A DNA stretch of 40,235 nucleotides. It comes from Clostridium sardiniense (lineage in GTDB: Bacteria > Bacillota > Clostridia > Clostridiales > Clostridiaceae). Position numbers and translations under genes: made by a program. The DNA lies in the NCBI RefSeq assembly GCF_016907995.1, contig NZ_JAFBDA010000029.1:1-40235 (forward strand). The letters are read 5' to 3'. This document shows, piece by piece, positions 24,281-32,071 of the stretch (position 1 is its first letter; every line of letters begins with the position of its first letter). Under the pieces are notes generated by a model. That model ran no database searches and was not told where the DNA came from. It saw only the letters and a list, made by a program, of their open reading frames with translations.

Positions 24281-24592
24281 TTGAGAAGTAAAGTAGTTAA
24301 AATAATCTTATCGTGTACTATTTTATTATTATTTTATATAGGATTTGATATTTATGCTCATTCAACTATTGAAAGAGTTATAAGAACAGACCTATTTTTA
24401 AAAGGTCATTTTATAGAAGCATTTAAGACAGAGATTTCTGAACTACCAATTGCTGATAAACAATATGGTACACTATACATTTGTAATAATCCTGCTATAG
24501 GTCCAGACCATTATGATATAGACTATAAGTATATTTACTTTGGGAAGGTAAAGTATTGGTATATTAATTGGGCAGGAACTGGTGGAGGCTAA
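24281..24592 (+). CDS. Membrane-anchored small protein, 103 aa
   Basis: TTG start at 24281 behind GGGGGG. One N-terminal hydrophobic helix (KIILSCTILLLFYIGFDIY), then an outer domain with LYICNNPAIGPDHYD and a Gly-rich end (WAGTGGG). Likely exported or anchored; the Cys in the helix is not in a lipobox. Unknown function; paired with the membrane gene that follows. Confidence 0.6.
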   Translation: MRSKVVKIILSCTILLLFYIGFDIYAHSTIERVIRTDLFLKGHFIEAFKTEISELPIADKQYGTLYICNNPAIGPDHYDIDYKYIYFGKVKYWYINWAGTGGG

Positions 24593-24642
24593 GGTATAAT
24601 ACGGAATATTAAATTGTTATGTAATAAATGGGAGAGCTTTTA

Positions 24643-25020
24643 ATGAGAAAATTTATAGATATATCTATTAGTTTTGTTTTATTTATTTGGAGTTGTTTAA
24701 ATTGGTTATATGCAACAAGAATCACAAGTGATATAAAGGTCTTTTATTCATTAAAAGAAATAATAATTTATATGTTAATTATTATTTTATATTTAACTAT
24801 TCAAGTTTTTTATATTAATAAAAGTAGACTTCACTTTTTTAATATTTTATTATTAAGTTTACCAACAATAATTTGGTTTGTTATTTTAAAAAATTCATTA
24901 AGCATTGATGGATTTTTTAAATATGATGGGATAGCTTATACATCTGGATTTATTGTTATGGTAGTAGTATTACTTTATAATTTTTACAAAATAATATCAA
25001 ATAATAGTACAAAATCTTAA
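24643..25020 (+). CDS. Four-helix membrane protein, 125 aa
   Basis: Start taken as ATG 24643 because GGGAGAG (24630-24636) is its ribosome site. Four hydrophobic helices (ISISFVLFIWSCLNWLY; IIIYMLIIILYLTIQVFY; FNILLLSLPTIIWFVIL; SGFIVMVVVLLYNFY). No family recognised. With the preceding gene it forms a membrane cassette bounded by ATACGGTATTT sequences. Confidence 0.65.
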   Translation: MRKFIDISISFVLFIWSCLNWLYATRITSDIKVFYSLKEIIIYMLIIILYLTIQVFYINKSRLHFFNILLLSLPTIIWFVILKNSLSIDGFFKYDGIAYTSGFIVMVVVLLYNFYKIISNNSTKS

Positions 25021-25054
25021 ATTATTACAAATATAAAATTAAATATTAATTATT

Positions 25055-25094
25055 AAAATACCGTATTATTCAAATAGAATATACGGTATTTTTT
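25055..25094 (+). terminator. Terminator of the 24281-25020 cassette
   Basis: AAAATACCGTAT / ATACGGTATTTT perfect 12-bp stem, then TT. Confidence 0.85.
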
Positions 25095-25128
25095 AGTTTG
25101 CAATAGCAAGAAAATAGGAGGCGAATAA

Positions 25129-25317
25129 ATGATTATAGAAGGAACAGAAGTAAAGTTAGTTAATGCAAGTATTTATATAAAGAAAGCAATTTTAGAGGTG
25201 AAGAATATACCTTGTGAATGCACCAATGATGATTATTGCTGGAGATGTTGTTTGCTTGATGATTTAAAAAATCAAAGAAGTTGTATAGATGAAGAAATAT
25301 CAGAAAGGTTTACTTAG
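25129..25317 (+). CDS. Cys-rich small protein, 62 aa
   Basis: Ribosome site AGGAGG 7 bases before the ATG. Contains CECTNDDYCWRCC, a compact cysteine cluster that could bind zinc. No family recognised. Confidence 0.6.
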   Translation: MIIEGTEVKLVNASIYIKKAILEVKNIPCECTNDDYCWRCCLLDDLKNQRSCIDEEISERFT

Positions 25318-25431
25318 TTCGCAATAGGCAGAAATTATAAAGATGATAGGTATTTAAAAGATTAAATTTAATTACTATATATTATAATGGTATAATATGT
25401 AATATAAATTTAAAAAAGGAGCTGATTTAAT

Positions 25432-26148
25432 ATGAGTAATGATATAAGAAAGGATTTAAGTAATTCTGCTGGTGACTATGCGCACTCTGGTGCTAAAGCA
25501 TTGATAGGTGCTATTCCTGGAATTGGAGGTGCATTATCTGAAACATTTGATTTAGTTATATCTTCACCTTTAAGTAAAAGAAGAGATGAATGGATTATTA
25601 GAATTTGCGAACAATTAATGACTTTAGAAGAAAGAGTAGATGGATTTAAGCTGGAAAATTTAAAGGACAATGAATTATTTACTACAATAGTACTTAATGC
25701 AAGTCAAATTGCAATGAGGACACATCAAGAACAAAAGAAGGTTGCATTATGTAATGCTTGTATAAATACCGCATTGGATATAAAAATAGACGAAAATAAG
25801 CAGCTCATATTCTTAAATTATATTAATGAATTAACAGAATGTGATCTAAGACTTTTATATTTCTTTGAGAATCCATTAAAAAGGTTTGAAGAAAAAGGAT
25901 TACAAACCAATTCAGGGTATTTAGGAGGAAGTATATCGCAAGAATTATATAGATATTATCCAGATTTACAAAGTGAAAAGAATTTTATAAATGAAAGAGT
26001 AAAATATTTATATAATAATAGGCTGTTAGACATAGAGAATTTAAATACTATGATGAGTGGATCTGGAATATATGCATCAAGATTAACAGAATTAGGACAA
26101 GAGTTCATGAAATATATTTTATTAAACGATAATATACGTAATTATTAA
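25432..26148 (+). CDS. Unknown protein with Gly-rich hydrophobic N-terminal motif
   Basis: 238 residues behind AAGGAGCTGA. Residues about 17-45 (ALIGAIPGIGGALSETFDLV then ISSPLSKRRDEWI) form a short Gly/Pro-rich hydrophobic segment followed by a basic stretch. The rest is helical. I recall similar PGIGGALSE...SPLSKRRDEW starts in proteins near bacterial defence genes, but cannot verify this here. Possibly a membrane-interacting toxin or defence effector; unproven. Confidence 0.5.
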   Translation: MSNDIRKDLSNSAGDYAHSGAKALIGAIPGIGGALSETFDLVISSPLSKRRDEWIIRICEQLMTLEERVDGFKLENLKDNELFTTIVLNASQIAMRTHQEQKKVALCNACINTALDIKIDENKQLIFLNYINELTECDLRLLYFFENPLKRFEEKGLQTNSGYLGGSISQELYRYYPDLQSEKNFINERVKYLYNNRLLDIENLNTMMSGSGIYASRLTELGQEFMKYILLNDNIRNY

Positions 26149-26154
26149 TATGTA

Positions 26155-26195
26155 GTTTGTTAAGATGTTGTATAAAGTATGACATCTTAACAAAC
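26155..26195 (+). terminator. Long hairpin after the 25432 gene
   Basis: GTTTGTTAAGATGT / ACATCTTAACAAAC, perfect 14-bp stem with a 13-base loop; no U run follows. Confidence 0.6.
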
Positions 26196-26274
26196 ATAAT
26201 ATTTATATAAAATCAGAGATTTAATTAAATAAATTTAAAATAATAAATACAAAATAAGAAAAGGAAAGTGATTT

Positions 26275-26961
26275 ATGCAGCAATTAAAAAAAATAATTAA
26301 TCAAATGACAAAATATGAAAAAGTGGGGACATTAATATTTATACTATTACTATTGATAGTTCAATTAACAACTGATGGCACTCTATTAGGATTTATTACA
26401 GGAGTGCTGGGTATATTCTATGTAATATTAGTCAGAATGGGATCAAAGTGGTGTTATCCACTATGTATTATACAAATATCAATGTACATATTTATAGCTT
26501 TAAATAGTAAGTTTTATGGTGATGTAACTCTTAATGCTATAAACTTTATATTGCAGTTTATAGGATGGTATAATTGGAGCAAAAGAGAAGACGAGAATGG
26601 TATAGTAGAGCCTAGAGCATTAAGAACAACACAATTATTATTTGTTACTTTATGCTGGTTTAGTGTTTGGATAATTGGTACATATCTATTACATCTGTTA
26701 GGTGGAAATACACCTTATTTGGATTCATTTGCGACCGTAACTAGTGTTACTGCTATGTTATTAAGTATTAATTCTTATAAGGATCAGTGGAACTTTTGGT
26801 GTTTACATAATTTAATTGCATGTATAATGTGGATGTTAGCCATCTTCAGAGGAGAGACTAATGCTATTTCTATGTTTATTATGATGTTTGCATATTTGTG
26901 TAATAGCTTATTGGGGTATAAGAATTGGAATAATTTATATAAGAAATATAGAAATAATTAA
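26275..26961 (+). CDS. pnuC: PnuC-type nicotinamide riboside transporter
   Basis: 228 residues with about seven membrane helices. Family signatures: 'GDVTLNAINFILQFIGWYNW', SKREDENGI, and 'FATVTSVTAMLLSINSYKDQ' with WNFWCLHN. PnuC proteins take up nicotinamide riboside or related vitamins by facilitated diffusion; NR is then phosphorylated to make NAD. No NadR is visible in this window. Phages and plasmids often carry pnuC to raise NAD supply. It is followed 10 bases downstream by the promoter of the deoxyribosyltransferase gene. Ribosome site AAAGGAAAGTGAT. Confidence 0.92.
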   Translation: MQQLKKIINQMTKYEKVGTLIFILLLLIVQLTTDGTLLGFITGVLGIFYVILVRMGSKWCYPLCIIQISMYIFIALNSKFYGDVTLNAINFILQFIGWYNWSKREDENGIVEPRALRTTQLLFVTLCWFSVWIIGTYLLHLLGGNTPYLDSFATVTSVTAMLLSINSYKDQWNFWCLHNLIACIMWMLAIFRGETNAISMFIMMFAYLCNSLLGYKNWNNLYKKYRNN

Positions 26962-26970
26962 AATATAATG

Positions 26971-27039
26971 TTGACTTTGGCAAATATAAGAGTATAATAA
27001 GAATTGTGAATTGGGGAAAATAATTCCTCTTCTCACAAT
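26971..27039 (+). promoter_or_regulatory. Promoter and leader hairpin of the deoxyribosyltransferase gene
   Basis: TTGACT (26971-26976), 16-bp spacer, TATAAT (26993-26998). The leader begins at once with a hairpin (ATTGTGA at 27003-27009 pairing with TCACAAT at 27033-27039, inner GGGAA/TTCCT). AATAAAATAAATAAAAA and the ribosome site follow. Confidence 0.75.
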
Positions 27040-27069
27040 AATAAAATAAATAAAAAGGAGATATGTAAA

Positions 27070-27645
27070 ATGGAAAAGAGACTTTATTTAGCGGGTGGAA
27101 TTATGTCAAGAGGAGAGATTCTTGCAAGAGAAGAAGAATATAATAAACTTCAATCTTTGGGTTTGGATTTTGATATATATTCACCAGTAAAGAATAAATC
27201 AATTAATGATAAATCAAATGTTACTGAGGAAGAAAATAATAAATTGAGCGAGAAAATAGTTAAAGCAGATATGGAAAGACTTTGGAGTTCGGATTTAGTA
27301 ATTGCAGAATATCAGCCTTACGCATTAGGTACAATATCAGAAATAGCTATTTTATATATGATGAAACAATTTAAAGATAAGTTAGATGAAATCTTAAAAA
27401 AATCTCATTCAGCAGATGAGGTGATGAATGAGATAGTTTATTTAAGAAATTTATGTGATAAAGATGTAAGAATACATAGTAGCGATATAAGAAATACAGA
27501 TATACCAGAAATAGGCTTTAAGAGAAGTCATAGTTATAATCAATTTTGTTTAGGATTAATTGAAGATGTAACAAAAGGAAAATCAATTCAAGATCTTAAT
27601 ATTATAATTAAAGAAGTAGAGAAGGAATATGAAAATAATTACTAA
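27070..27645 (+). CDS. Nucleoside 2-deoxyribosyltransferase-like protein
   Basis: 191 residues. The N-terminus KRLYLAGGIMSRGEI matches the first strand and loop of the family. ADMERLWSSDLVIAEYQPYA then LGTISEIA (66-93) carries the acidic and GT..E residues (Asp67, Asp75, Glu91) of the active site. The middle (95-150) is an added helical part. The fold moves deoxyribose or hydrolyses nucleosides in salvage. It lies next to PnuC, which fits a precursor-supply role, but the substrate cannot be read from sequence. Ribosome site AAAAAGGAGAT. Confidence 0.8.
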   Translation: MEKRLYLAGGIMSRGEILAREEEYNKLQSLGLDFDIYSPVKNKSINDKSNVTEEENNKLSEKIVKADMERLWSSDLVIAEYQPYALGTISEIAILYMMKQFKDKLDEILKKSHSADEVMNEIVYLRNLCDKDVRIHSSDIRNTDIPEIGFKRSHSYNQFCLGLIEDVTKGKSIQDLNIIIKEVEKEYENNY

Positions 27646-27863
27646 ATAATATATTAAATATTATTTAGTAAAAAGACATCAATATTGATTGAAATGAGAA
27701 ATACTATATAGTAAATATGGATTTACACTGAAAATATATCCCCAGGGGATATGGGATTCAAGAAAATAAATTACAAAAAATAATAATATTATTACATATA
27801 CACCTAAATGCGTAACGCATTTTTGAAAAATGAAATTATTAATAGTTTTTTTGTAATTATATA
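27646..27863. other. Intergenic stretch with two palindromes
   Basis: ATATCCCC-A-GGGGATAT (27736-27752) and AAATGCG-TAA-CGCATTT (27806-27822, followed by T's) are perfect hairpins in otherwise plain A+T. The second probably ends upstream transcription; the first is GC-rich for this DNA and could be an operator. Confidence 0.55.
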
Positions 27864-27892
27864 TTGACTAAGGAAAAAGATGGATGTAATAT
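27864..27892 (+). promoter_or_regulatory. Promoter of the 27933 gene
   Basis: TTGACT (27864-27869), 17-bp spacer, TAATAT (27887-27892). Confidence 0.7.
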
Positions 27893-27932
27893 GTATATGT
27901 AACCAACATAAGAAAAAATAAGGAGATTAAGA

Positions 27933-28763
27933 ATGATAAATTTAAAATCTATAACAAAGGTTCAAACAAAAAATGTTAGCTTAAGATTACCAGAACAGAC
28001 CAATGATATAGCAGACTGTTTATGTGAAAAAATAAATGAAATAGCAGCAAAAAATTATAGTGATACCACTATAACAAAACCTGTATTATTAAGAGAATTG
28101 ATTGACTATTGTATATATAGTAATGCTCCGATTTTAGAAATATATGATAAAAAATATACTATCCAAGATATCCTGACATACAATGATTCAGACAAGGTAA
28201 TAACAGAATTCAATGATAGAGAAGTTGAAAGTATTGTTGATTTATTTAGTAAGGAGCTATTGAAGGAATTTTTAATTGAAACAACATTATATGTATGTAT
28301 TGAAACAATGAAGAATATACGAAAGATAGATATAAAGAAAGCAATAGATGAAGAAGTAATAGAGAATTATGAGAATGCATTAGAATGTATATCAATCTAT
28401 TATAATGATATTTCAAAAAATAAATCTAAATTAAGGAATAATAATAATGTAGTTATATTGTTTAGGGATATTTATGAGTTAGTAGATAATTATTGTCTCA
28501 ATGTTGAAGACATGGAAGAATTATTTATACAAAATTTTAAAGATAATTATTACCAATATGAAAAGTTATTATTATTATATTATTATAAACCTAGTACATA
28601 TAATATATGTATAAATCAATTTGATATCATTATAGAGAATTGGCTTAGGTTTTGTGAATTTTATGAATTGAAAAACACAAAAGGGGAATTAATAGAAGTC
28701 GAAACTTTCGAAGAATTTTTGAAAAAAGTTGAAGAAAAAATTGGGGAGAGTTTTGAAAAATAA
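27933..28763 (+). CDS. Possible ribbon-helix-helix N-terminal protein, long helical body
   Basis: 276 residues behind AAGGAGAT. Residues about 13-60 may be a ribbon-helix-helix (KNVSLRLPEQTNDIADCLCE, then TITKPVLLRELIDYCI): a strand followed by two helices with RELI. The remaining 215 residues are helical and acidic, with no motif I know. Could be a DNA-binding regulator or a structural protein. It has its own promoter and a downstream hairpin. Confidence 0.6.
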   Translation: MINLKSITKVQTKNVSLRLPEQTNDIADCLCEKINEIAAKNYSDTTITKPVLLRELIDYCIYSNAPILEIYDKKYTIQDILTYNDSDKVITEFNDREVESIVDLFSKELLKEFLIETTLYVCIETMKNIRKIDIKKAIDEEVIENYENALECISIYYNDISKNKSKLRNNNNVVILFRDIYELVDNYCLNVEDMEELFIQNFKDNYYQYEKLLLLYYYKPSTYNICINQFDIIIENWLRFCEFYELKNTKGELIEVETFEEFLKKVEEKIGESFEK

Positions 28764-28790
28764 TTAAAATTAAAAATATTAACATAATAT

Positions 28791-28814
28791 ATATGCTTCA
28801 TTTATGAAGCATAT
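28791..28814 (+). terminator. Hairpin after the 27933 gene
   Basis: ATATGCTTCAT / ATGAAGCATAT with a TT loop: a perfect 11-bp stem, no U run. Confidence 0.6.
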
Positions 28815-28852
28815 AGAACACTAAAGAAAAGATAAAGAAAGAAGATGTTAAA

Positions 28853-29140
28853 GTGGGTTATGAAATAATAAATGCTGAAAGATTTTTTAAAGAAAAACAA
28901 GGACAAGTATTAAAAATTCGAGAGATGAAAAGGGCTAAAGGTGAAACAATACTAACACCTGTCTATGAGCTTACGTTAGAGAAATTAATACAGCAAATAA
29001 ATATTCTTAGAAAAAAAAGTAAAATAGGTACTTTTGACTTGCAAGTTAAAAGCATGAAAGAAAGATTCTTAGTAGAAGTTATGTATTTTGATAAAAATAA
29101 AGGCTTCATACATATAAATATTTGGACTATTGAAAAATAG
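28853..29140 (+). CDS. Hypothetical protein, 95 aa
   Basis: GTG start at 28853 with only a weak site (GAAAGAAGA). Basic, with ALKIREMKRAKGE-like and 'LTLEKLIQQINILRKKSKIG' helices and a beta-rich end (RFLVEVMYFDKNKGF). No family recognised. Confidence 0.55.
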   Translation: MGYEIINAERFFKEKQGQVLKIREMKRAKGETILTPVYELTLEKLIQQINILRKKSKIGTFDLQVKSMKERFLVEVMYFDKNKGFIHINIWTIEK

Positions 29141-29170
29141 ATATATAGAAATCATAAAACAAATAAAAGT

Positions 29171-29218
29171 TTAATCCTGAACGAGAGTTGATGATTGTCA
29201 ATATTCGTTCAAGATTAA
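29171..29218 (+). promoter_or_regulatory. Strong leader hairpin before the RNase H region
   Basis: TTAATCCTGAACGA (29171-29184) pairs with TCGTTCAAGATTAA (29205-29218), 13 of 14 positions. AATAAAATAAATAAAAAA follows at once, as in other leaders of this element. Confidence 0.6.
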
Positions 29219-29307
29219 TAAAATAAATAAAAAAATAATAATAAAGATGTATACAGAATGAAAAAATTTAAGAGAATAATAAAAAAATAAATCTAGATGA
29301 AGGAGTT

Positions 29308-29966
29308 ATGGATACTGGAAGAGATAATCTAATTATAAAAGATGCTGTGAATAAAATCATAGATAGTATAGAATGGGGAGGTAATTATCAAATAACGGTA
29401 GGGACTTTTGATTTTAATGGATTGAATTATGAGACTAAGATATTAGTTGATTATATGGAAGAGGTTGAAGATAAAATAGAACTAGAACAAAATAAGATTC
29501 AAAGGGGAAATAAAAAAGATATAAATAATAATAAAATTATAGCCTATGTTGATGGAAGTTTTGATAAAGATAAAAAGTTATGTGGGAGTTGAGTTGACTT
29601 TTTAACGTAATTAAGATATGAGAAACCATTAGATAATATTGTACTTTTGTAACAGAGGATAGATATAATATGTGGAATATCCAAGGAGAATGTGAAGTCT
29701 GTTTACGTGCAATTAAGTATGCTATAGATCTAAGATATAATAAAATCACTATTTATTACGACTATCAGGGAATAGAACCATGGGTAAAGAAAGTAGGTAA
29801 TAAAAGAGAATGGAAGGCAAAGAATGATTATACAAAGGGTTATGTAAAGAAATTTGATGAATTATCTGAGAAGATAAAAATCGAATTTGTAAAAGTTAAA
29901 GGTCATTCAAAAGATAAGTGGAATGATGAAGCAGATAGATTAGCCAAGGCTAGTTTAGGAAAGTAG
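29308..29966 (+). pseudogene. rnhA: Broken ribonuclease HI gene
   Basis: The first half (ATG 29308, ribosome site AAGGAG) has about 75 unrecognised residues, then KIIAYVDGSFDKDKK, the first RNase H strand with its catalytic Asp, and stops at 29592. The rest continues in another frame from about 29655: EDRYNMWNIQGECEVC (with the catalytic Glu in QGE), ITIYYDYQGIEPWV, 'KIKIEFVKVKGHSKDKWNDE' and ADRLAKA. The segment between (29590-29655) has stops in all frames and a lost stretch of the domain, so at least two indels occurred. The second half alone starting at ATG 29670 lacks the DGS strand and would be inactive. Confidence 0.82.
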
Positions 29967-29974
29967 GGACTACT

Positions 29975-30190
29975 ATGGATGTATTTGTATATGAGTATGA
30001 TGTGAGACCAATGTTTATTTTTTCTGAGGATAAACGAAAAATAAAAGTTTTTACAGACTCTAGTGATTTTATATCTTGTGTAAAATCAAAACAAAATAAA
30101 GAAATCTTTAATGAAAGGTGTTACATAGGTGAAGTGAAAGAAATAAATAAAGATAGTATCTTAAATCCTTTTAAGAATAGGTTTTTATAA
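29975..30190 (+). CDS. Small hypothetical protein, 71 aa
   Basis: ATG 29975 follows the RNase H remnant by 8 bases with AGGGAC as weak site. MDVFVYEYDVRPMFIFSEDK then KVFTDSSDFISCV; mixed alpha/beta. Unknown. Confidence 0.5.
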   Translation: MDVFVYEYDVRPMFIFSEDKRKIKVFTDSSDFISCVKSKQNKEIFNERCYIGEVKEINKDSILNPFKNRFL

Positions 30191-30233
30191 AAGTAACATT
30201 TTAAAATAAATAATAAATTATAGGAGGATTAGT

Positions 30234-30617
30234 ATGAGTGTAGATTACTATGCATGTGAAAGATGTGGAGATACATATTGTGATTGTGGAAATTATGTAA
30301 GTTGTGAGGGGTGTGGAATAAGTTGGTGTTCTGATGAATGTGCAGAAGCAGATGGATACATAAAAGAGAAGTGTAAATTAGGATTAGAAGTATGCGAACA
30401 ATGTCTACAGGATGATAAAGAGGATTGCATCAGAAAAGATCAAGCCGATGAAGATAAATATATTAATTGTTGTGGTTGTGAGAATTATATTTCAGAAAGC
30501 TGTAAATATTGCAGGAATGAAGATTATAAAGATGATGAATTATTAGATATAGCTATGAAGTATATAGAGTGCGATAGACAGTTCTTAATAGATTTAAAGA
30601 ATAAAGAGAATGATTAG
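30234..30617 (+). CDS. Cys-rich zinc-binding-like protein, 127 aa
   Basis: Ribosome site AGGAGGATT. Very Cys-rich: CERCGDTYCDCGNYVSCEGC, CSDEC, CEQCLQDDKEDC, CCGCENYISESCKYC. These form several likely zinc knuckles, resembling treble-clef or B-box-like clusters. Very acidic. Soluble, function unknown; it precedes the RtcB fragment by 15 bases. Confidence 0.65.
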   Translation: MSVDYYACERCGDTYCDCGNYVSCEGCGISWCSDECAEADGYIKEKCKLGLEVCEQCLQDDKEDCIRKDQADEDKYINCCGCENYISESCKYCRNEDYKDDELLDIAMKYIECDRQFLIDLKNKEND

Positions 30618-30632
30618 GAAGGTATCTTACCA

Positions 30633-30992
30633 ATGAAGAGGAATAAATTATTACATATTAGTATATTTAATAGGATTAAATATAAAATAGCTGATATTAA
30701 GCAAAAATACTATATACAAAGAGATATTAGAAAAGGCAATGAAGATTGGAACTATTCAGCACCTCATGGGGCTGGAAGAATATTAAGTAGAGGGAAGGCT
30801 AAAGAAAGAGTATCTTTAGATGAATTTAAAAAGTTTATGGAAGGAATATGGAGTACAAGCGTATGTGAAAGTACAATAGATGAAAGTCCAATGAGTTATA
30901 AACCAATAGAATATATTTTAGATAATATTGGTGAAACGATAGAAATTATTGATATAATTAAACCAGTATATAATTTAAAATCAAGTATGTAG
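30633..30992 (+). CDS. C-terminal fragment of RtcB RNA ligase
   Basis: 119 residues. From about residue 36 the sequence is plainly the end of RtcB: NEDWNYSAPHGAGRILSRGK with the guanylylated His (here His45, in HGAGR), 'FMEGIWSTSVCESTIDESPM', YKPIEYILDNI and ETIEIIDIIKPVYNLKSSM. Family members are about 390-480 residues, and the N-terminal manganese-binding residues are absent. The first 35 residues (basic, IFNRIKYKIADIKQKYYIQR) do not look like RtcB. It could be a pseudogene end kept by an opportunistic start, or a domain re-used. Full RtcB joins RNA 3'-phosphate to 5'-OH ends. Confidence 0.85.
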   Translation: MKRNKLLHISIFNRIKYKIADIKQKYYIQRDIRKGNEDWNYSAPHGAGRILSRGKAKERVSLDEFKKFMEGIWSTSVCESTIDESPMSYKPIEYILDNIGETIEIIDIIKPVYNLKSSM

Positions 30993-31005
30993 GAGGAGAT
31001 AAGGA

Positions 31006-31491
31006 ATGAGAATTGTAACAATAACAGATGAAAAACATAGAAAGGTATATGAATTACCAGAAAATAATAATTTAGCAGATAGACCAAATGCCTTTATTAA
31101 TTTTGTAAGTTTTTTATGTAAAAAATATAAGTTAAACCTATCAAAGATAGCTAAAACTAATGCTGATGAAAGAAATCTAGGAGTGGAATTACTAGATGAT
31201 AAAATAATAATACAATTTTTCTATGAGTATGATATAAATACTTTAGAATTAGTGTTAGGAGTAGATTTTGACGAAGAATTACAGAAACAAATTGAGTGTG
31301 ACATATGGAAGTATATAAAAACCGTTGAATTTAAAAAAGGGGAAGAGGTCTCCGATGATTTTGGAGAAGATTATATACTACAAGAAGATGTTAAGGTGAC
31401 AAAAACTTTAACAAGCTATAGAGCTATAAGGATTAGTGATAATACAGAATGTAAAGTTTATGGAGGACATATATATCCTAAAATGAGATAA
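31006..31491 (+). CDS. Hypothetical protein, 161 aa
   Basis: Behind AGGAGGAGAT. Acidic alpha/beta protein: MRIVTITDEKHRKVYELPEN, 'ELVLGVDFDEELQKQIECDI' and a beta-rich end (TKTLTSYRAIRISDNTECKV). No family recognised. Confidence 0.6.
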   Translation: MRIVTITDEKHRKVYELPENNNLADRPNAFINFVSFLCKKYKLNLSKIAKTNADERNLGVELLDDKIIIQFFYEYDINTLELVLGVDFDEELQKQIECDIWKYIKTVEFKKGEEVSDDFGEDYILQEDVKVTKTLTSYRAIRISDNTECKVYGGHIYPKMR

Positions 31492-31497
31492 TACTAT

Positions 31498-31522
31498 AAG
31501 CCATTGTTTTTGCCAATGGCTT
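31498..31522 (+). terminator. Hairpin after the 31006 gene
   Basis: AAGCCATTG / CAATGGCTT perfect stem with a short T-rich loop, then TTAAAAAC. Confidence 0.6.
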
Positions 31523-31659
31523 TAAAAACAAGATTTTAATATAATAAATAAAAAAAGTATATATAATTAATTTAAAATATAGTTAATTTAAGTTAAGAAT
31601 ACAGAAATTATTTCTAGTATTTGGTATAATAAATTTAGTAATTACAAAGGAGGATAATA

Positions 31660-32010
31660 ATAAAAGTTATTTGTGGGAATTGGAGAAGAATAGAATTTAT
31701 CCAGGGATATATTAATAAAAATAAGAATAAAGGAATCATGATTGTTGATATAACTGGAGATAAATTATATAAACTTATGGAAAATGTAAAATGCAGATAT
31801 TTTGAATCTGGTGATGGTGATGTAGAAGAGGTTATATTAGAATTAGAAGAATTTCCTTATAAGATAGATGAAATAATATTATTGACTAATGAGTCTATAG
31901 AAAAAGCTAAGTATTTTAAAAGAAAATTTAAAAATTTACATATTGATGTAGCAATAAGTTTATTGAGTAATACTGGTATGAGGTTAGATCCATACATTGT
32001 GGAGATATAG
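31660..32010 (+). CDS. Hypothetical protein with apparent ATA start, about 116 aa
   Basis: An excellent ribosome site AAAGGAGG (31646-31653) stands before ATA at 31660. The frame is open from there (KVICGNWRRIEFIQGY, then INKNKNKGIMIVDITGD), while the first ATG (31738) has no ribosome site. I therefore read the gene from ATA, either a rare start or a mutated ATG. The C-terminal part reads 'YFKRKFKNLHIDVAISLLSN'. Function unknown. Confidence 0.5.
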   Translation: MKVICGNWRRIEFIQGYINKNKNKGIMIVDITGDKLYKLMENVKCRYFESGDGDVEEVILELEEFPYKIDEIILLTNESIEKAKYFKRKFKNLHIDVAISLLSNTGMRLDPYIVEI

Positions 32011-32071
32011 TATATTTAAATTCTAAGTTTTATTAAATTTATAAATTAAAATATTTATAAGGGGGATAAAA

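Noticed and set aside
28853..29140. Phage structural or terminase genes in the accessory block
   Set aside because: No portal, terminase, capsid, tail or holin-lysin motifs could be recognised in any ORF of the window.
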